From positions 3,224,001 through 3,288,000 of the forward strand of contig NZ_CP025012.1 in NCBI RefSeq assembly GCF_002953715.1: a stretch of DNA of 64,000 bases, in the 5' to 3' direction. This document shows, in pieces, positions 1 through 8,243 of this stretch. Position numbers and translations under genes: made by a program. Under the pieces are notes generated by a model that was not told the DNA's origin, searched no databases, and worked only from the letters and a program-made list of their open reading frames with translations. The number at the start of each line of letters is the position of its first letter. The first letter of the stretch is position 1. The stretch is from Rhizobium leguminosarum (GTDB taxonomy: Bacteria > Pseudomonadota > Alphaproteobacteria > Rhizobiales > Rhizobiaceae).

Positions 1-1
1 C

Positions 2-205
2 AGGCATCCCGAACACGCCGCAACCGGTCATAGCCAGCCCGTGCCGGGCGCAGATGCTGCCCGCGCTGCCGCGGCGGTCTCGCGGCTGACCGGGGTTCCC
101 ACTGGCGAGCATGCCCATAGTTCCGAATTGGACGAACTCGACCGGTTGCACCGCGAACAGGCGATCGAGGCACGCCTCGCACGCTTCAAGGCGGATAACC
201 GGTAA
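2..205 (+). CDS. C-terminal end of a PspA/IM30-like protein (partial)
   Basis: An open frame enters from the left edge and stops with TAA at 203-205. The visible 67 residues are Ala-rich and end in a charged helix (DELDRLHREQAIEARLARFK), which fits the C-terminus of a PspA/IM30-type coiled-coil protein. In many proteobacteria a PspA-like gene precedes yqiJ and yqiK, and those two genes follow here with only 5 nt of spacing. The family call rests mostly on context, since the core domain is outside the window. Confidence 0.5.
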   Translation, partial: RHPEHAATGHSQPVPGADAARAAAAVSRLTGVPTGEHAHSSELDELDRLHREQAIEARLARFKADNR

Positions 206-210
206 CGCCG

Positions 211-858
211 ATGGCCCTTCTCTTCGCTCCCGAATGTGCTCCCTTTGCCATCGCCGCCGCCGTGCTTGCAGGTCTGACCGCGATCGAGATGCTGGCGATG
301 GTCATGGGTTTTTCTGTGACGGAATTTCTGGGAAAGCCGGAGGTTCATGGCCATGACGGCATCCTGGCATACCTGTCCTGGCTCAATCTCGGCGGTGTTC
401 CCCTGCTGATTCTTCTGATGATGACACTCGGCTTCTTCGCGATGACGGGGTTTGCCTTGCAGGCCGTCGCCAGCGCCTTCTGGGCGCCGCTGCCAAGCTT
501 CATCGCCGTCATACCTGCCGCGCTCGCAACCATCCCCATGGTCAGGGCATCGAGCAGAACTGTGGCGCGGCTCGTACCGCACGACGAAACCTATGCCGTC
601 GATCTCGACGCCTTCCTCGGCCGGACCGCCGAGGTGTCGATCGGCCCGCTCGATCAGGGACTGCCGGGCCGCGTCCGTGTCAAGGATCAGCACGGAAACT
701 GGCATGTGCTTCGAGCCCGAGCCGCCAAGGGCGAGGGTCCGCTTGGGATCGGCGCTTCGGTTCTTCTCGTCGATCACAAGGCAAATGTGTTTATCGCCAT
801 TCCCGCGCCGGTCGACCCCACCGATGCGAACAATCAATCTTTCAGGGAGCAGCAATGA
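211..858 (+). CDS. yqiJ: YqiJ-like inner-membrane protein with OB-fold
   Basis: 215 residues. The N-terminal half carries hydrophobic membrane segments (about residues 10-35, 60-85 and 95-115), and the C-terminal 90 residues are soluble and beta-rich, as in the OB-fold domain of YqiJ-type proteins. It overlaps the downstream flotillin gene by 4 nt (ATGA), so the two are probably translationally coupled. In this family the protein is thought to work with its flotillin partner in membrane microdomains; no reaction is known. The ATG at 211 sits 5 nt after the upstream stop. Confidence 0.7.
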   Translation: MALLFAPECAPFAIAAAVLAGLTAIEMLAMVMGFSVTEFLGKPEVHGHDGILAYLSWLNLGGVPLLILLMMTLGFFAMTGFALQAVASAFWAPLPSFIAVIPAALATIPMVRASSRTVARLVPHDETYAVDLDAFLGRTAEVSIGPLDQGLPGRVRVKDQHGNWHVLRARAAKGEGPLGIGASVLLVDHKANVFIAIPAPVDPTDANNQSFREQQ

Positions 859-2609
859 TGTACGACGTTATTCTACCAGCCGGCATTGGGATTGTTCTGA
901 TCTTCGGCATCGGTTTTGTCCTCGCCTCTCTTTACACGCGCTCCAGCCGCGATGAGGCCTATGTGCGCACCGGTCTCGGCGGCCAGAAGGTCGTGCTCGA
1001 CGGCGGTTCGGTCGTCCTGCCGATCTTCCATTCGACCGCGCGGGTCAACCTGAAGACACTGCGGCTCGAGGTTCGCCGCGGCGAAGGCGATGCACTGATC
1101 ACCAAAGACCGCATGCGCGTCGATATCGGCGCCGAGTTCTATGTGCGCGTGAAACCCGATGCCTCCTCGATTGCGCTTGCAGCTCAGACACTCGGCAATC
1201 GCACCAACGACGCCGAGGCCCTCCGCATCCTGATCGAGGCGAAATTCGTCGACGGCCTTCGCTCGGTGGCCGCGACGATGAATCTCGACGCGCTGCAGGA
1301 ACAGCGCATGGATTTCGTCAAGGCCGTGCAGGAAGCTGTCGGCGCCGATCTCCAGTCGAACGGTCTCGAACTCGAATCCGTGTCGCTGACACGCCTCGAC
1401 CAGACCGATATCAAGCATTTCAACGCCAACAACTTCTTCGACGCGCAAGGCCTGGCGGCATTGACCCGCATCACCGAGGGACGCAAGAAGGAGCGGAACG
1501 AGATCGTTCGCGACACCGAAGTCGCCATCGCCCAGAAGGATCTCGAGGCCCGCCAGCAATCGCTGACCATCGAGCGGACGAAGCGAGAGGCCGAACTCAG
1601 CCAGGAAAGAGACATCGCCAACAAATCCGCGGCGACACGCGCCGAAACCGCGCAGCAGGAGCAGGCCGCAAAACGCGCCGAGGAGGAAGCCCGCATCGCT
1701 TCCGAACAGGCGATCGCCGAACGCGAGGCATCCGCCAAGCAGGCTCGTGAAAGCGCCAACATCGACGCCGCCCGCGCCGTCCAGCAACGCGAAACCGAAG
1801 CCAAGCGTGACCTCCAGATCGTGGCACAGGAAAGCGCGATCGCCGTTGCCAACAAGAGCCGTGAAGAATCCGAAGCGAAGGCGGCTGCGGAAACGGCCCG
1901 CGCGCTGGCGATAGCGGCGGAGGAAAAAGTTGGCACCGCCAAGGCGATCGAGATTGCCGAACGCGAAAAGCAGATTGCCGTGATTGATGCGCGCAAGAAA
2001 GCCGAGACGGAAGCAACCGCCGTCACCGTCGGCGCGGAGGCCGAAAAACAGGCAGCAAGCGACCAGGCCGAGGCCATCAAGACGCTCGCAACCGCCGAGG
2101 CGGATGCGGCGATCATCAAGGCCAAGGGCATTCTCGAAACCGGCAAGGCCGCGGCCGAGAGCGAGGCATTGCTCAACGACGCACGCAACAAGTTGAGCTC
2201 TGCTATCATCGAGTTCGAGATCACCCGCGAACGGATCCGCATCATTCCGCAGGCGCTCGCCGAGGCGGTCAAGCCGATCGAGAAGATCTCCGATATCAGG
2301 ATATTCGATACCGGCGGCATGCTCGGCCGCGGAAACGGAGCGATCGGCGGAAACGGCATCGGGCTCGGCGAAGGACTGGCCAGCCAACTCCTCTCCTATC
2401 AGGCGAATAAACCGATCCTCGACAAATTGCTGAAGGAAGCCGGCTTCGACGGCGACGATGCCATCTCATCCCTTCTTGGAAATCTCGATGGCGCAAAACC
2501 GGCAAGACCGGCAACCGCCGCAGCCCCGGCAAAGCCGGCAATACCGGCCGCAGCCGCGACACAAACGATCATCCCTCCGGCCCCGAAGCCGGCACCAAAG
2601 AAGGACTGA
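855..2609 (+). CDS. yqiK: Flotillin-family protein YqiK
   Basis: 584 residues. A single N-terminal membrane segment (about residues 5-25) is followed by an SPFH/band-7 domain (about 30-200), a long Ala/Glu-rich coiled coil (about 205-440), and a Gly-rich then Pro/Ala-rich tail ending in PAPKPAPKKD. This is the standard flotillin layout: a membrane-anchored scaffold that oligomerises through its coiled coil. ATG 855 overlaps the yqiJ stop. The Pro/Ala tail (about 545-584) is likely flexible. Last gene of the PspA-YqiJ-YqiK unit. Confidence 0.85.
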   Translation: MMYDVILPAGIGIVLIFGIGFVLASLYTRSSRDEAYVRTGLGGQKVVLDGGSVVLPIFHSTARVNLKTLRLEVRRGEGDALITKDRMRVDIGAEFYVRVKPDASSIALAAQTLGNRTNDAEALRILIEAKFVDGLRSVAATMNLDALQEQRMDFVKAVQEAVGADLQSNGLELESVSLTRLDQTDIKHFNANNFFDAQGLAALTRITEGRKKERNEIVRDTEVAIAQKDLEARQQSLTIERTKREAELSQERDIANKSAATRAETAQQEQAAKRAEEEARIASEQAIAEREASAKQARESANIDAARAVQQRETEAKRDLQIVAQESAIAVANKSREESEAKAAAETARALAIAAEEKVGTAKAIEIAEREKQIAVIDARKKAETEATAVTVGAEAEKQAASDQAEAIKTLATAEADAAIIKAKGILETGKAAAESEALLNDARNKLSSAIIEFEITRERIRIIPQALAEAVKPIEKISDIRIFDTGGMLGRGNGAIGGNGIGLGEGLASQLLSYQANKPILDKLLKEAGFDGDDAISSLLGNLDGAKPARPATAAAPAKPAIPAAAATQTIIPPAPKPAPKKD

Positions 2610-2633
2610 TCACCGCACAAGCGGGGCTGGACT

Positions 2634-2746
2634 AGAACAGGATGATTTTAGGCCGGTTCGGCCTAAATTCTGAATCCTGTTCTAAATTAAATAGTTAGAG
2701 CATGATGTCGCTCGAAAACCGCACACACTTTTCGGCATCATGCTCT
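2634..2746. repeat. RIME-like palindromic repeat, two hairpins
   Basis: Two imperfect palindromes lie between the convergent yqiK and metallophosphoesterase genes. The first (2634-2683) has AGAACAGGAT/ATCCTGTTCT ends around a GGCCGGTTCGGCC core. The second (2697-2746) begins AGAGCATGATG and ends CATCATGCTCT. The paired-hairpin layout is that of dispersed rhizobial intergenic repeats and recurs at 13610, 20744 and 36459. It may also act as a bidirectional terminator. Confidence 0.65.
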
Positions 2747-3485
2747 ATCTCACCCAACCCGTTGCCAGTGCGCCTGCCCAGTCGGCACGGCCCCTTTCAG
2801 CGGCCAGTGCCGACATCGCCATATGGTCGTAGGCGACGGTTCGGAACTGCCATGTCCATCCGCCCACCGCCTTTTCCAGAATGGCATAACTCGCCAGCGG
2901 ATGGCCGGCTTCCACCTTGTGGTAATAGGGCAGCTCGTCGTCATAGGCCGGGCAGCCGACGCTGCCGGGATTGACGATGAGGCGGCCGTCGGAAAGCCGG
3001 ACAGCGCGAGGAATGTGACTGTGGCCGGAGAGGATCAGCGGCAGGTCGATACCTTCGGCCAATGCCGCGATCGCTTCGATCGGCTTCAGGAAGACGAAGC
3101 CCTCCGGCGAGACCGATTCCAGCCAGTAAAGATTGTCGTCCTTCGGCGTTGCGTGGCAGAGATAGACCTCGCCGCGATAGACGGTATCGAACGGCAGGCT
3201 TCGTATCCAATTAAGATGAGACGACGACAATTGACCGTAAGCGGCCGCATCCGAAGCATGCATTGCCGCCGGGTCCTGTTCGATCAGGTAGCGGTCGTGA
3301 TTACCACGGACCGAGGTCAGGCCGAGCGGCATCAGCAAGTCTGCCGTCTTGCCGGCCTCGAGCGGGCCGCTAAAGAAATCACCGAGATTGACGATCTCAT
3401 CGATCCCCTGCGCGCGAATATCCGCAAGCACGGCCTCGAGCGCCAGATGGTTTCCATGGATATCGGCAATTGCCGCAAACCGCAT
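2745..3485 (-). CDS. Metallophosphoesterase (calcineurin-like, YfcE-type)
   Basis: 246 residues. Metal-binding motifs of the calcineurin-like phosphoesterase fold are visible: D-x-H near the N-terminus (IADIHGNHLAL), GDFFSGP, GNHD (VRGNHDRYL), a central H (YLCHATP) and GHSH (LSGHSHIPRAV), then NPGSVG. It should be a cytoplasmic phosphodiesterase or phosphatase; the substrate cannot be read from sequence. It starts 3 nt after hiuH stops and is the distal gene of the uricolytic operon, so a link to purine breakdown is possible but unproven. The 3' end runs into the palindromic repeat at 2634-2746. Confidence 0.8.
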   Translation of the reverse strand: MRFAAIADIHGNHLALEAVLADIRAQGIDEIVNLGDFFSGPLEAGKTADLLMPLGLTSVRGNHDRYLIEQDPAAMHASDAAAYGQLSSSHLNWIRSLPFDTVYRGEVYLCHATPKDDNLYWLESVSPEGFVFLKPIEAIAALAEGIDLPLILSGHSHIPRAVRLSDGRLIVNPGSVGCPAYDDELPYYHKVEAGHPLASYAILEKAVGGWTWQFRTVAYDHMAMSALAAERGRADWAGALATGWVR

Positions 3486-3488
3486 TTT

Positions 3489-3845
3489 TTAGCTCCCTCG
3501 GTAGGTGGAATAGCCATAAGGCGATATCAGCAACGGCACATGGTAATGCGCCGTGACGTCGGCAATACCGAAGCGGATCGGCACGAGATCGAGGAAAGCG
3601 GGATGCGGCAGCGGAGTGCCGCTCGCCCTCAGATAATCGCCGGCATGGAAGACCAGTTCGTAGGTACCGGCCCGAAAATTTTCGCCAATGAGGATGGGGC
3701 CACCGTCGACCCGGCCGTCGGCATTGGTCTCGACCGTCTTCAGATGTCTGCGGATCTCGCCGTCGAGCTGGAAAAGATCGATCCTCAGGCCCTCTGCCGG
3801 CTTGCCGAGGGCGGTGTCGAGAACATGCGTGGTCAGTCCGGTCAT
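3489..3845 (-). CDS. hiuH: 5-hydroxyisourate hydrolase (transthyretin-like)
   Basis: 118 residues, normal length. It hydrolyses 5-hydroxyisourate, the product of urate oxidation, to OHCU. Diagnostic features are the N-terminal [12 protein letters not shown] segment carrying the active-site His, and the C-terminal YRGS tetrapeptide unique to the enzyme family as opposed to transthyretin. HYHVPLL precedes the tail. It overlaps the upstream allA stop by 4 nt, indicating coupled translation. The next enzyme in the path, OHCU decarboxylase, is in the same operon. Confidence 0.93.
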   Translation of the reverse strand: MTGLTTHVLDTALGKPAEGLRIDLFQLDGEIRRHLKTVETNADGRVDGGPILIGENFRAGTYELVFHAGDYLRASGTPLPHPAFLDLVPIRFGIADVTAHYHVPLLISPYGYSTYRGS

Positions 3846-4342
3846 GGGGCTGGCTCTTTAATGATATAGGGGGGGTCGAAGAAGTATTCTTCCAGATTGT
3901 TGCCCGGCCCTTCGCGGTCGACGACCAGGAAATCTGAGGCCTGGCCGAGCGCCATCAGCGGATGATGCCAGACATTGCGGCGGTAGTTCACACCCTGGTT
4001 GCCGCGCGCCAGAAACACCTGCGGCCTGCCCGGACGTCCGTTCTCATCCTCGGAGACGATGACGAGAAAAGGACGGCCCGAGACCGGCGAGAAACTCTGG
4101 CTGCCGAAAGGGTGGCGCTCCATCATGGCGACGTCATAGGGGAAGCTGCGCGGCTGGCCGCGAAAGAGATTGATGACGACGCGTGCGCCCTCGCCCGTTG
4201 CCTCAGCGGCGGCCAGCGCATGAAAACGCTGCGTCGTGCCGCCATTGATCAGCCGCATCGAGGCCGGATCGGCTTCGATCACCTCGCCGAAAGGCGTAAA
4301 AGTGGATCTGGTGAGCGGGCGGACGTCGAGAAGCTCAGTCAA
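3842..4342 (-). CDS. allA: Ureidoglycolate lyase
   Basis: 166 residues, usual length for AllA (about 160). It splits ureidoglycolate into glyoxylate and urea in allantoin degradation. Family signatures [10 protein letters not shown] and [13 protein letters not shown] are present, with the C-terminal ending FFDPPYI. The start is TTG at 4342, with an AAGG element just upstream; no in-frame ATG precedes it. It lies 5 nt after the HepT-like gene and overlaps hiuH by 4 nt. Confidence 0.9.
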   Translation of the reverse strand: MTELLDVRPLTRSTFTPFGEVIEADPASMRLINGGTTQRFHALAAAEATGEGARVVINLFRGQPRSFPYDVAMMERHPFGSQSFSPVSGRPFLVIVSEDENGRPGRPQVFLARGNQGVNYRRNVWHHPLMALGQASDFLVVDREGPGNNLEEYFFDPPYIIKEPAP

Positions 4343-4347
4343 TTACC

Positions 4348-4710
4348 TTACTCGCCTTGGGCATGCCAGTTGCGGACGCCATCGATCGCGGCAAGAAGCT
4401 CCGGCAGCGTGCGCTGCGTCGCCTCCCAGATTTCGGATGGATCGAGATCGAAGACGTCGTCGAGGATACGGTTGCCCGTCCCGCAGATTTTCGTCCACGG
4501 CAAATCGGGATGCTCGGTTGCAAATGCCGGATATGTCACCAGCAGACGGGATGCCGCCGCCCCGATGGTGAAATGGCAGAAGGCAACCGCCTTGAAGATC
4601 AGTTTATCCCCGGCGAACGCCTCCCCATCCATTCCGCCGACAAAGAGCAGCGCATCGGATGCCGCCTCTTGCATATCGTTAAGATAATCGACAGCGCGCC
4701 GCTCGCTCAT
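4348..4710 (-). CDS. HepT-like (DUF86) protein with altered catalytic motif
   Basis: 120 residues, helical, with the C-terminal W-T-K-I-C-G pattern that precedes the R-x4-H-x-Y motif in HepT/DUF86 RNase toxins. Here the aligned stretch reads GNRILDDV, so the Arg, His and Tyr are Gly, Asp and Val. No MntA-type nucleotidyltransferase antitoxin is next to it. Instead it is locked into the uricolytic operon: its ATG overlaps the uraD stop by 4 nt and allA begins 5 nt later. It is therefore probably not an active HepT toxin; a structural or regulatory role is possible. The assignment rests on pattern similarity only. Confidence 0.6.
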   Translation of the reverse strand: MSERRAVDYLNDMQEAASDALLFVGGMDGEAFAGDKLIFKAVAFCHFTIGAAASRLLVTYPAFATEHPDLPWTKICGTGNRILDDVFDLDPSEIWEATQRTLPELLAAIDGVRNWHAQGE

Positions 4711-5207
4711 TCAGCCTCCGGAAGCATCGATGTGAGGCGCAGCAGCGCGATCTTTTCGACCTGCGCCGTCGCGGTCGCGAATTCCTCATCCTGCCCGTTG
4801 CCGATGCGTGTTTCGAAGGCCGAGAGGATGTCACCCTTGCCAAGTCCCTTGACGGCGATGATGAAGGGAAAACCGAATTTTTCGACATAGGCCGAATTGA
4901 GTTCGGTGAAGCGGGCATGCTCAGCCGGGCTCAGGCGATCGAGACCGGCGCCGGCCTGCTCTTTCCTGCTGTCCTCGGTGAGTTCGCCTGATATGGCCAG
5001 ACGACCGGCAAGATCGGGATGGGCGCGCAAGACGCCCAGGCGTTCCCGAGGGCTTGCCGCGCGGAAGACGGCGGCGAGTGCGGCATGCACGCCGGCTGCC
5101 GTCAGCGGCTCCGTCACGCCGCCGGCGTCATAGGCACGCTCAGCGATGAAAGGCGAATGTTCAAAGACGCCGCCGAAGCGGGAGACGAAATCCTCGCGCG
5201 ACATCAT
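4707..5207 (-). CDS. uraD: OHCU decarboxylase
   Basis: 166 residues. It decarboxylates 2-oxo-4-hydroxy-4-carboxy-5-ureidoimidazoline to S-allantoin. Visible family features are the RAHPDLAG segment with the catalytic His, the S-R-K-E-Q-A-G-A-G-L block, and GFPFIIAVKG. Two tandem ATGs (5207, 5204) are possible; GGAAG lies 7 nt before the first. The first ATG overlaps the puuE stop by one base. Position between puuE and the HepT-like gene confirms the purine pathway. Confidence 0.9.
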   Translation of the reverse strand: MMSREDFVSRFGGVFEHSPFIAERAYDAGGVTEPLTAAGVHAALAAVFRAASPRERLGVLRAHPDLAGRLAISGELTEDSRKEQAGAGLDRLSPAEHARFTELNSAYVEKFGFPFIIAVKGLGKGDILSAFETRIGNGQDEEFATATAQVEKIALLRLTSMLPEAE

Positions 5208-6130
5208 CAGAGCGCTTCCGGCTGATGGTGCTTGTGCCAGTGCTCGGCGATCTCGATGCGGCGCGGAATCCAGACCTTGTCATGCTTCAGCACATATTCG
5301 ATGAAGCGTCTCAGTGCGGCGGCCCGGCCGGGACGTCCGACGAGACGGCAATGCAGGCCGACTGACAACATCTTCGGGCTGCCCGCCTTGCCTTCCTCAT
5401 AAAGCGTATCGAAGGCGTCCTTCAGATAGGTGAAGAACTGATCGCCGGCGTTGAAGCCCTGCGGCGTCGCAAATCGCATATCGTTGGTTTCGAGCGTATA
5501 GGGGATGATCAGGAAGGGTTTCCCGTCGACGCCCTTCACCCAGTAAGGCAGGTCATCGGCGTAGGAATCGGAGGAATAAAGGAAACCGCCCTCCTCCTGC
5601 ACCAGTCGAAGCGTATTGTCGGAGGGCTTGCCCTGATACATGCCGCAGGGCCGCTCGCCGGTGAGTTCGGTGTGCAGGCGCACGGCTTCGAGGATATGCT
5701 TGCGCTCCAGATCTTCGGGAAAATCCTTATATTCCAGCCAGCGGTAGCCGTGGCTGGCGATCTCCCAGCCGGCCTCCTTCATCGCAGCGACGGCCTCGGG
5801 GTTGCGGGCCATCGCCAGTGTCACGCCGTAGACGGTCGCCTGCACCTTGAGATCGGTGAACATGCGCCAGAGCCGCCAGAAGCCGGCACGCGAACCATAT
5901 TCGTAGATCGATTCCATGTTGAGGTTGCGCTGCCCTGGCCAGGCGGCCGCACCGACGATCTCCGACAGCAGGTTTTCCGAAGCCGGATCGCCGTCGAGGA
6001 TCGAACTTTCGCCGCCCTCCTCGTAGTTGATGACGAACTGCACGGCGACGCGTGCCTCGTCCGGCCATTTCGGATCGGGCGTCAGACGCCCGTAACCAAC
6101 GAGATTGCGCGGATAAGTCTCGGATACCAT
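5207..6130 (-). CDS. puuE: Allantoinase PuuE (polysaccharide-deacetylase fold)
   Basis: 307 residues. A member of the polysaccharide-deacetylase superfamily that hydrolyses allantoin to allantoate; PuuE is unrelated to the amidohydrolase-type allantoinase. Signatures include YPRNLVGYGRLTPDPKWP, FVINYEEGGE, EIASHGYRWLEYKD and GMYQGKPSDNT. ATG 6130 is preferred, with AAGGTGA a few bases upstream; a TTG directly precedes it. First gene of the overlapping uricolytic run. No uricase or allantoicase gene is in the window, so those steps must be encoded elsewhere. Confidence 0.9.
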   Translation of the reverse strand: MVSETYPRNLVGYGRLTPDPKWPDEARVAVQFVINYEEGGESSILDGDPASENLLSEIVGAAAWPGQRNLNMESIYEYGSRAGFWRLWRMFTDLKVQATVYGVTLAMARNPEAVAAMKEAGWEIASHGYRWLEYKDFPEDLERKHILEAVRLHTELTGERPCGMYQGKPSDNTLRLVQEEGGFLYSSDSYADDLPYWVKGVDGKPFLIIPYTLETNDMRFATPQGFNAGDQFFTYLKDAFDTLYEEGKAGSPKMLSVGLHCRLVGRPGRAAALRRFIEYVLKHDKVWIPRRIEIAEHWHKHHQPEAL

Positions 6131-6242
6131 CAAATCACCTTATGAAAAGACGGGGAACGGTAGCATCCGCAGCCGGAATGTCGAGACGGAAACTGCTCGG
6201 CCGGATTTTGCCTTTGCAGCACAAGGCTTTAGCTCATCAGCA

Positions 6243-6950
6243 TTAGGCGATTTTGCGCGCGCTGACCTTGCCCATCGGATGCAGCGAATGAACGCGGAAA
6301 GGACCGCCCGCGCCCTCCTCGATCATCAGCGCCACGTTCGAAACCGTGACAGGTTCGCAGAGGACAGGCTCGAAGATCGTTCGCAACACCGGCTCGATGC
6401 GCGGCATGTCGATCGCGTTGATAGGCCCTGTCACCGGCATATGAAAGCGGAACTCCTCCATCACATAGGGATTGCCCCAGCGATGCAGATTGGCAAATTG
6501 CGTCGCCGACAGCCCGTCCGGATCGCTGCGTTCAATCTCGGCCTCGCTGAGCGGCGCGCGGAAACGATCGAATTCCTGCACGATCGCCGAAGCGAGATAC
6601 TGGATTTGCTCGCAGGGAGTACTCGGCAGCAGGCTGTAGAAATTGCCGAGCCGGGCGACTTCGATACGCGGAATCTGGAAGGGAACGAAGGTCCCGGAAA
6701 AACGCATCAGATCGCGCAGGAGTTGCGATTCGGGCATGTCGCGGGACAAGTGGAACGGCGCCTTCAAAACGCCGTGAAAGCCGTAGCGCCGTGGCACGGC
6801 GGTATGGAAGGCGATCTCGTGAATGCCGAGGCCACGAACTGCCGGAGGCTCCATCATATCGCCCGAAAACACGTTTCGGCCGAGCCAATTGGCGGCTACG
6901 AGCGACAGCGGATCGCTCGCCGGAGGCGTGAAGCAAATGGCATAGCGCAT
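6243..6950 (-). CDS. DUF1045 protein, 2H-phosphoesterase-like
   Basis: 235 residues. Matches the DUF1045 pattern: MRYAICFTPP start, a first H-x-x-x-K segment (RRYGFHGVLKAPF), NLHRWGNPYVMEEFRFHMPVTG with a second His, and a C-terminal MIEEG segment. The two His motifs suggest a 2H phosphoesterase fold. Family members often sit near phosphonate genes, but none are seen here. It ends 112 nt before puuE on the same strand and could supply its promoter or share one. Substrate unknown. Confidence 0.75.
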   Translation of the reverse strand: MRYAICFTPPASDPLSLVAANWLGRNVFSGDMMEPPAVRGLGIHEIAFHTAVPRRYGFHGVLKAPFHLSRDMPESQLLRDLMRFSGTFVPFQIPRIEVARLGNFYSLLPSTPCEQIQYLASAIVQEFDRFRAPLSEAEIERSDPDGLSATQFANLHRWGNPYVMEEFRFHMPVTGPINAIDMPRIEPVLRTIFEPVLCEPVTVSNVALMIEEGAGGPFRVHSLHPMGKVSARKIA

Positions 6951-7057
6951 GCAATTTCCTCCATCAAGGAAGTGAGCGCCGTTCAGATCCGGCGCTGTCG
7001 ATGCGCAAGCAGATAGGTGATTTGCATGACAGAATAACGAAACGCAGCGGCGCCTAA

Positions 7058-7074
7058 TTCACGTTTAACGTGAA
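7058..7074. promoter_or_regulatory. 17-bp palindrome over a stop codon
   Basis: TTCACGTT-T-AACGTGAA, two perfect 8-bp arms with a 1-nt centre. It spans the TAA stop (7065-7067) of the FAD oxidoreductase gene, 107 nt upstream of the DUF1045 start. The symmetry is that of a dimeric repressor site, and it could control the DUF1045 gene; no regulator is identified. Confidence 0.3.
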
Positions 7075-8243
7075 GCCGCCGCAATATGGCTTGAAATTGC
7101 GAAGCTTTCCGGCAGCAAAAGTCTGCAGTCTGTATCGCCTGCGATACATATCGCCGCCTCCGCCAGCCGGTGAGCGAGGCCGAAGCTGACCTTGAAGCCG
7201 CCGGTCAGCGCGATCAGGCGCCGGTGATCGGGATGGCGGCCGATCATTGGATCCCGGTCGATCGCCTTCGGACGAAGCCCGGCCCAGCGCTCGACAACAG
7301 GAGCGTCGCGAAGCGTCGGCACGATGCAGCGCGCCGCCTCGATCAGCACGTCGAGCTGGGCGTCGGTCGAGCTGGGATCGTCAAAACGGTTCTCGCTGGT
7401 GCTGCCGATTGCCGCGTGCCCGCCCTCATGCGCGACGACATAGAGCCCGTCGAGGAAGATCGTCGGTAGCGCCGGGTCGATATCGGCTTTCAACAGTGCT
7501 GCCTGCCCCTTGACCGGCTGACCGAGCGGTTGCTTCAGCCCCGGCGTCAGCGCTTGCAGCAATGGAAAGGAGCGATGGCCGGCGGCCAGGATGCAGTGAC
7601 TGAAAGCGATCGTTTCACCGTTGATTTCGGTCGTGCCGCGATCAGGATCGAGGCCGGCAACCGTCGCATGCTCCAGGATACGAACATGCTTTGCCCGCCG
7701 CAGGAAGGCGATAAGCGCTGCGATCAGCAAGCGGGGCGCAACGCGGGCGGCGAGCGTGTCGTGCACGAAGCCGCTCTCGCCGGCAGACGCCTCGATCCAG
7801 CCGTTGACCGGCGGCCTGTCGAGTACATGCCAGTGGAAGCGGCGGTCGCCCACCCGCCAATGCTGTTCAGCGTCCTCGAAATGGCCGCGCGCTATTTTGT
7901 TGAGATGCGGCTTCGGCAGTGGGATCAGCCGTCCGGACCTTTTATAACCGGCGGAAAGCCCGGTCTCGGCTTCGAGCGCTGTGATTTCGGCTTCGAGCGA
8001 GACCAGCGCATCGAACTGGAACTGCTTCTTCTCCGACCACCGGTCCGGCATATGCGGCATCAGCGCGCCGAGCAGGCCGCCGCTTGCACCTTCGCCCAAC
8101 CTGCCGGCGTCAGCGATAAGAGTACGGATGCCCCGGCGTTCGGCATGGACGGCCGCCCAGAGCCCCATGATGCCGCCGCCGACGATCAGCAACTCGCAGG
8201 ACGATTGACCTGAGACCGGTGCAGGACTATCGGCTTTTTCCAT
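7065..8243 (-). CDS. FAD-dependent oxidoreductase, MnmC C-domain-like
   Basis: 392 residues. N-terminal dinucleotide-binding motif LLIVGGGIMGLWAA, then GEGASGGLLGALMPHMP, typical of D-amino-acid-oxidase-like flavoproteins; the C-terminal half contains RWAGLRPKAIDRDPMIG and LTGGFKVSFGLAHRLA. In E. coli the MnmC protein fuses a methyltransferase to such an FAD domain that removes the carboxymethyl group from cmnm5(s2)U34 of tRNA. Here the FAD half is a separate gene diverging from mnmD with overlapping start codons, so the same role is likely. A generic amine oxidase function cannot be excluded. Confidence 0.75.
   Translation of the reverse strand: MEKADSPAPVSGQSSCELLIVGGGIMGLWAAVHAERRGIRTLIADAGRLGEGASGGLLGALMPHMPDRWSEKKQFQFDALVSLEAEITALEAETGLSAGYKRSGRLIPLPKPHLNKIARGHFEDAEQHWRVGDRRFHWHVLDRPPVNGWIEASAGESGFVHDTLAARVAPRLLIAALIAFLRRAKHVRILEHATVAGLDPDRGTTEINGETIAFSHCILAAGHRSFPLLQALTPGLKQPLGQPVKGQAALLKADIDPALPTIFLDGLYVVAHEGGHAAIGSTSENRFDDPSSTDAQLDVLIEAARCIVPTLRDAPVVERWAGLRPKAIDRDPMIGRHPDHRRLIALTGGFKVSFGLAHRLAEAAICIAGDTDCRLLLPESFAISSHIAAASR

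Noticed and set aside
873..2387. 504-codon open frame antisense to the flotillin gene
   Set aside because: High-GC shadow: it mirrors the Ala/Glu-rich coiled coil on the other strand, has no start signal and no recognisable product.
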